Source: Treponema sp.
Lineage (GTDB): Bacteria; Spirochaetota; Spirochaetia; Treponematales; Breznakiellaceae
Assembly (NCBI GenBank): GCA_031255645.1
Contig: JAIRSC010000107.1
Span: 1-36,754 of the forward strand
Length of the DNA stretch: 36,754 nucleotides
Direction of reading: 5' to 3'
The position numbers were made by a program, and so were the translations under genes. Numbering within the stretch: the stretch's first letter is position 1; each line of letters begins with the position of its first letter. A model generated the notes under the pieces. That model was given only the letters and a program-made list of their open reading frames with translations, made no database searches and was not told the origin of the DNA. Shown here piece by piece: positions 36,254-36,754 of this stretch.

Positions 36254-36754
36254 TCAGCTGAAATGAGACGTTTTTTCCTGTATTGAACGGGCCGCCGTAA
36301 GGATCGTGGAGATCAGCGGCGCTTTGGTGATATTCTGTACCAGGGCGCTGTTTCTGATTTTCGGCCCGACACTCGTTCTGTAAACCGGTACAAGGGCCCT
36401 GATAAGGACGTACACGGGTATCCACAGCGCGGCGCCGGCCGCAAGGCCGCCGGCTACAAGGGTATTGTTAAAGCCGGTAAACGGGACAAAGGGCATGTTG
36501 TACAGGGTGATAAACAGCTCCTGGAGGCTCCCGATATGGAGAATTTCCCAGCCCAGGAGGTCTGTAAGGGGAAAAACCGCAAAGCCCAGTACCTTGATTA
36601 CCGCCATGACGAGAATTTTACTGCCATGGTGATGCCGGAAAAAGAACGAGACGACAAAAAGCGCTATCCAGAAAAAGTTACCCGCGGGCACAAGGCCGAA
36701 AAGAACGCCCCAGGCAAAACCGGCCGCAATCTGCCCCCGTTTGAGGTTGCCGTT
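36254..36754 (-). CDS. TIGR03546-family membrane protein (5' end truncated by window edge)
   Basis: Open frame to the window end (NGNLKRGQIAAGFAWGVLFGLVPAGNFFWIALFVVSFF...GFAVFPLTDLLGWEIL). Confidence 0.65.
   Translation of the reverse strand, partial: NGNLKRGQIAAGFAWGVLFGLVPAGNFFWIALFVVSFFFRHHHGSKILVMAVIKVLGFAVFPLTDLLGWEILHIGSLQELFITLYNMPFVPFTGFNNTLVAGGLAAGAALWIPVYVLIRALVPVYRTSVGPKIRNSALVQNITKAPLISTILTAARSIQEKTSHFS

Overview
This is a GC-rich, gene-dense bacterial window. Protein types (fused E1, TIGR03545/TIGR03546 pair, DUF1577-PilZ, MtlR-type PTS cluster) suggest a spirochaete, probably Treponema-like; that assignment is inference from content, not a search. From left to right it holds: a potABCD polyamine ABC operon; a lytic transglycosylase; a UPF0316/DUF2179 protein; a Gfo/Idh oxidoreductase; a Lys/Ala-rich histone H1-like protein; tRNA-Pro(UGG); an HD-hydrolase/ComFB gene pair; a DUF1577-PilZ protein; a STAS protein; a DeoR regulator; a 2-oxoacid dehydrogenase cluster (E2, E3, fused E1 alpha-beta); a self-contained mannitol/hexitol PTS operon (MtlA, HPr, MtlR, MtlF, FruK-like, SorE-like dehydrogenase, EI); a membrane protein with a degenerate GGDEF domain; a MEMO1-family protein; a galactokinase-like GHMP kinase; TPR and NHL proteins; and a TIGR03545/TIGR03546 pair. 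The best candidate for an undescribed system is the hexitol PTS operon. It lacks a recognisable mtlD and instead carries a polyol-phosphate MDR dehydrogenase plus 1-phosphofructokinase, which suggests mannitol-1-P -> fructose-1-P -> fructose-1,6-bisphosphate. Its HPr has Lys where the regulatory Ser46 normally sits. Other leads are a nested inverted-repeat element inserted between E2 and E3, a 22-bp tandem repeat just upstream of E2, and a recurring CTTCGG-core hairpin family. All calls come from reading the sequence; no database searches were run.
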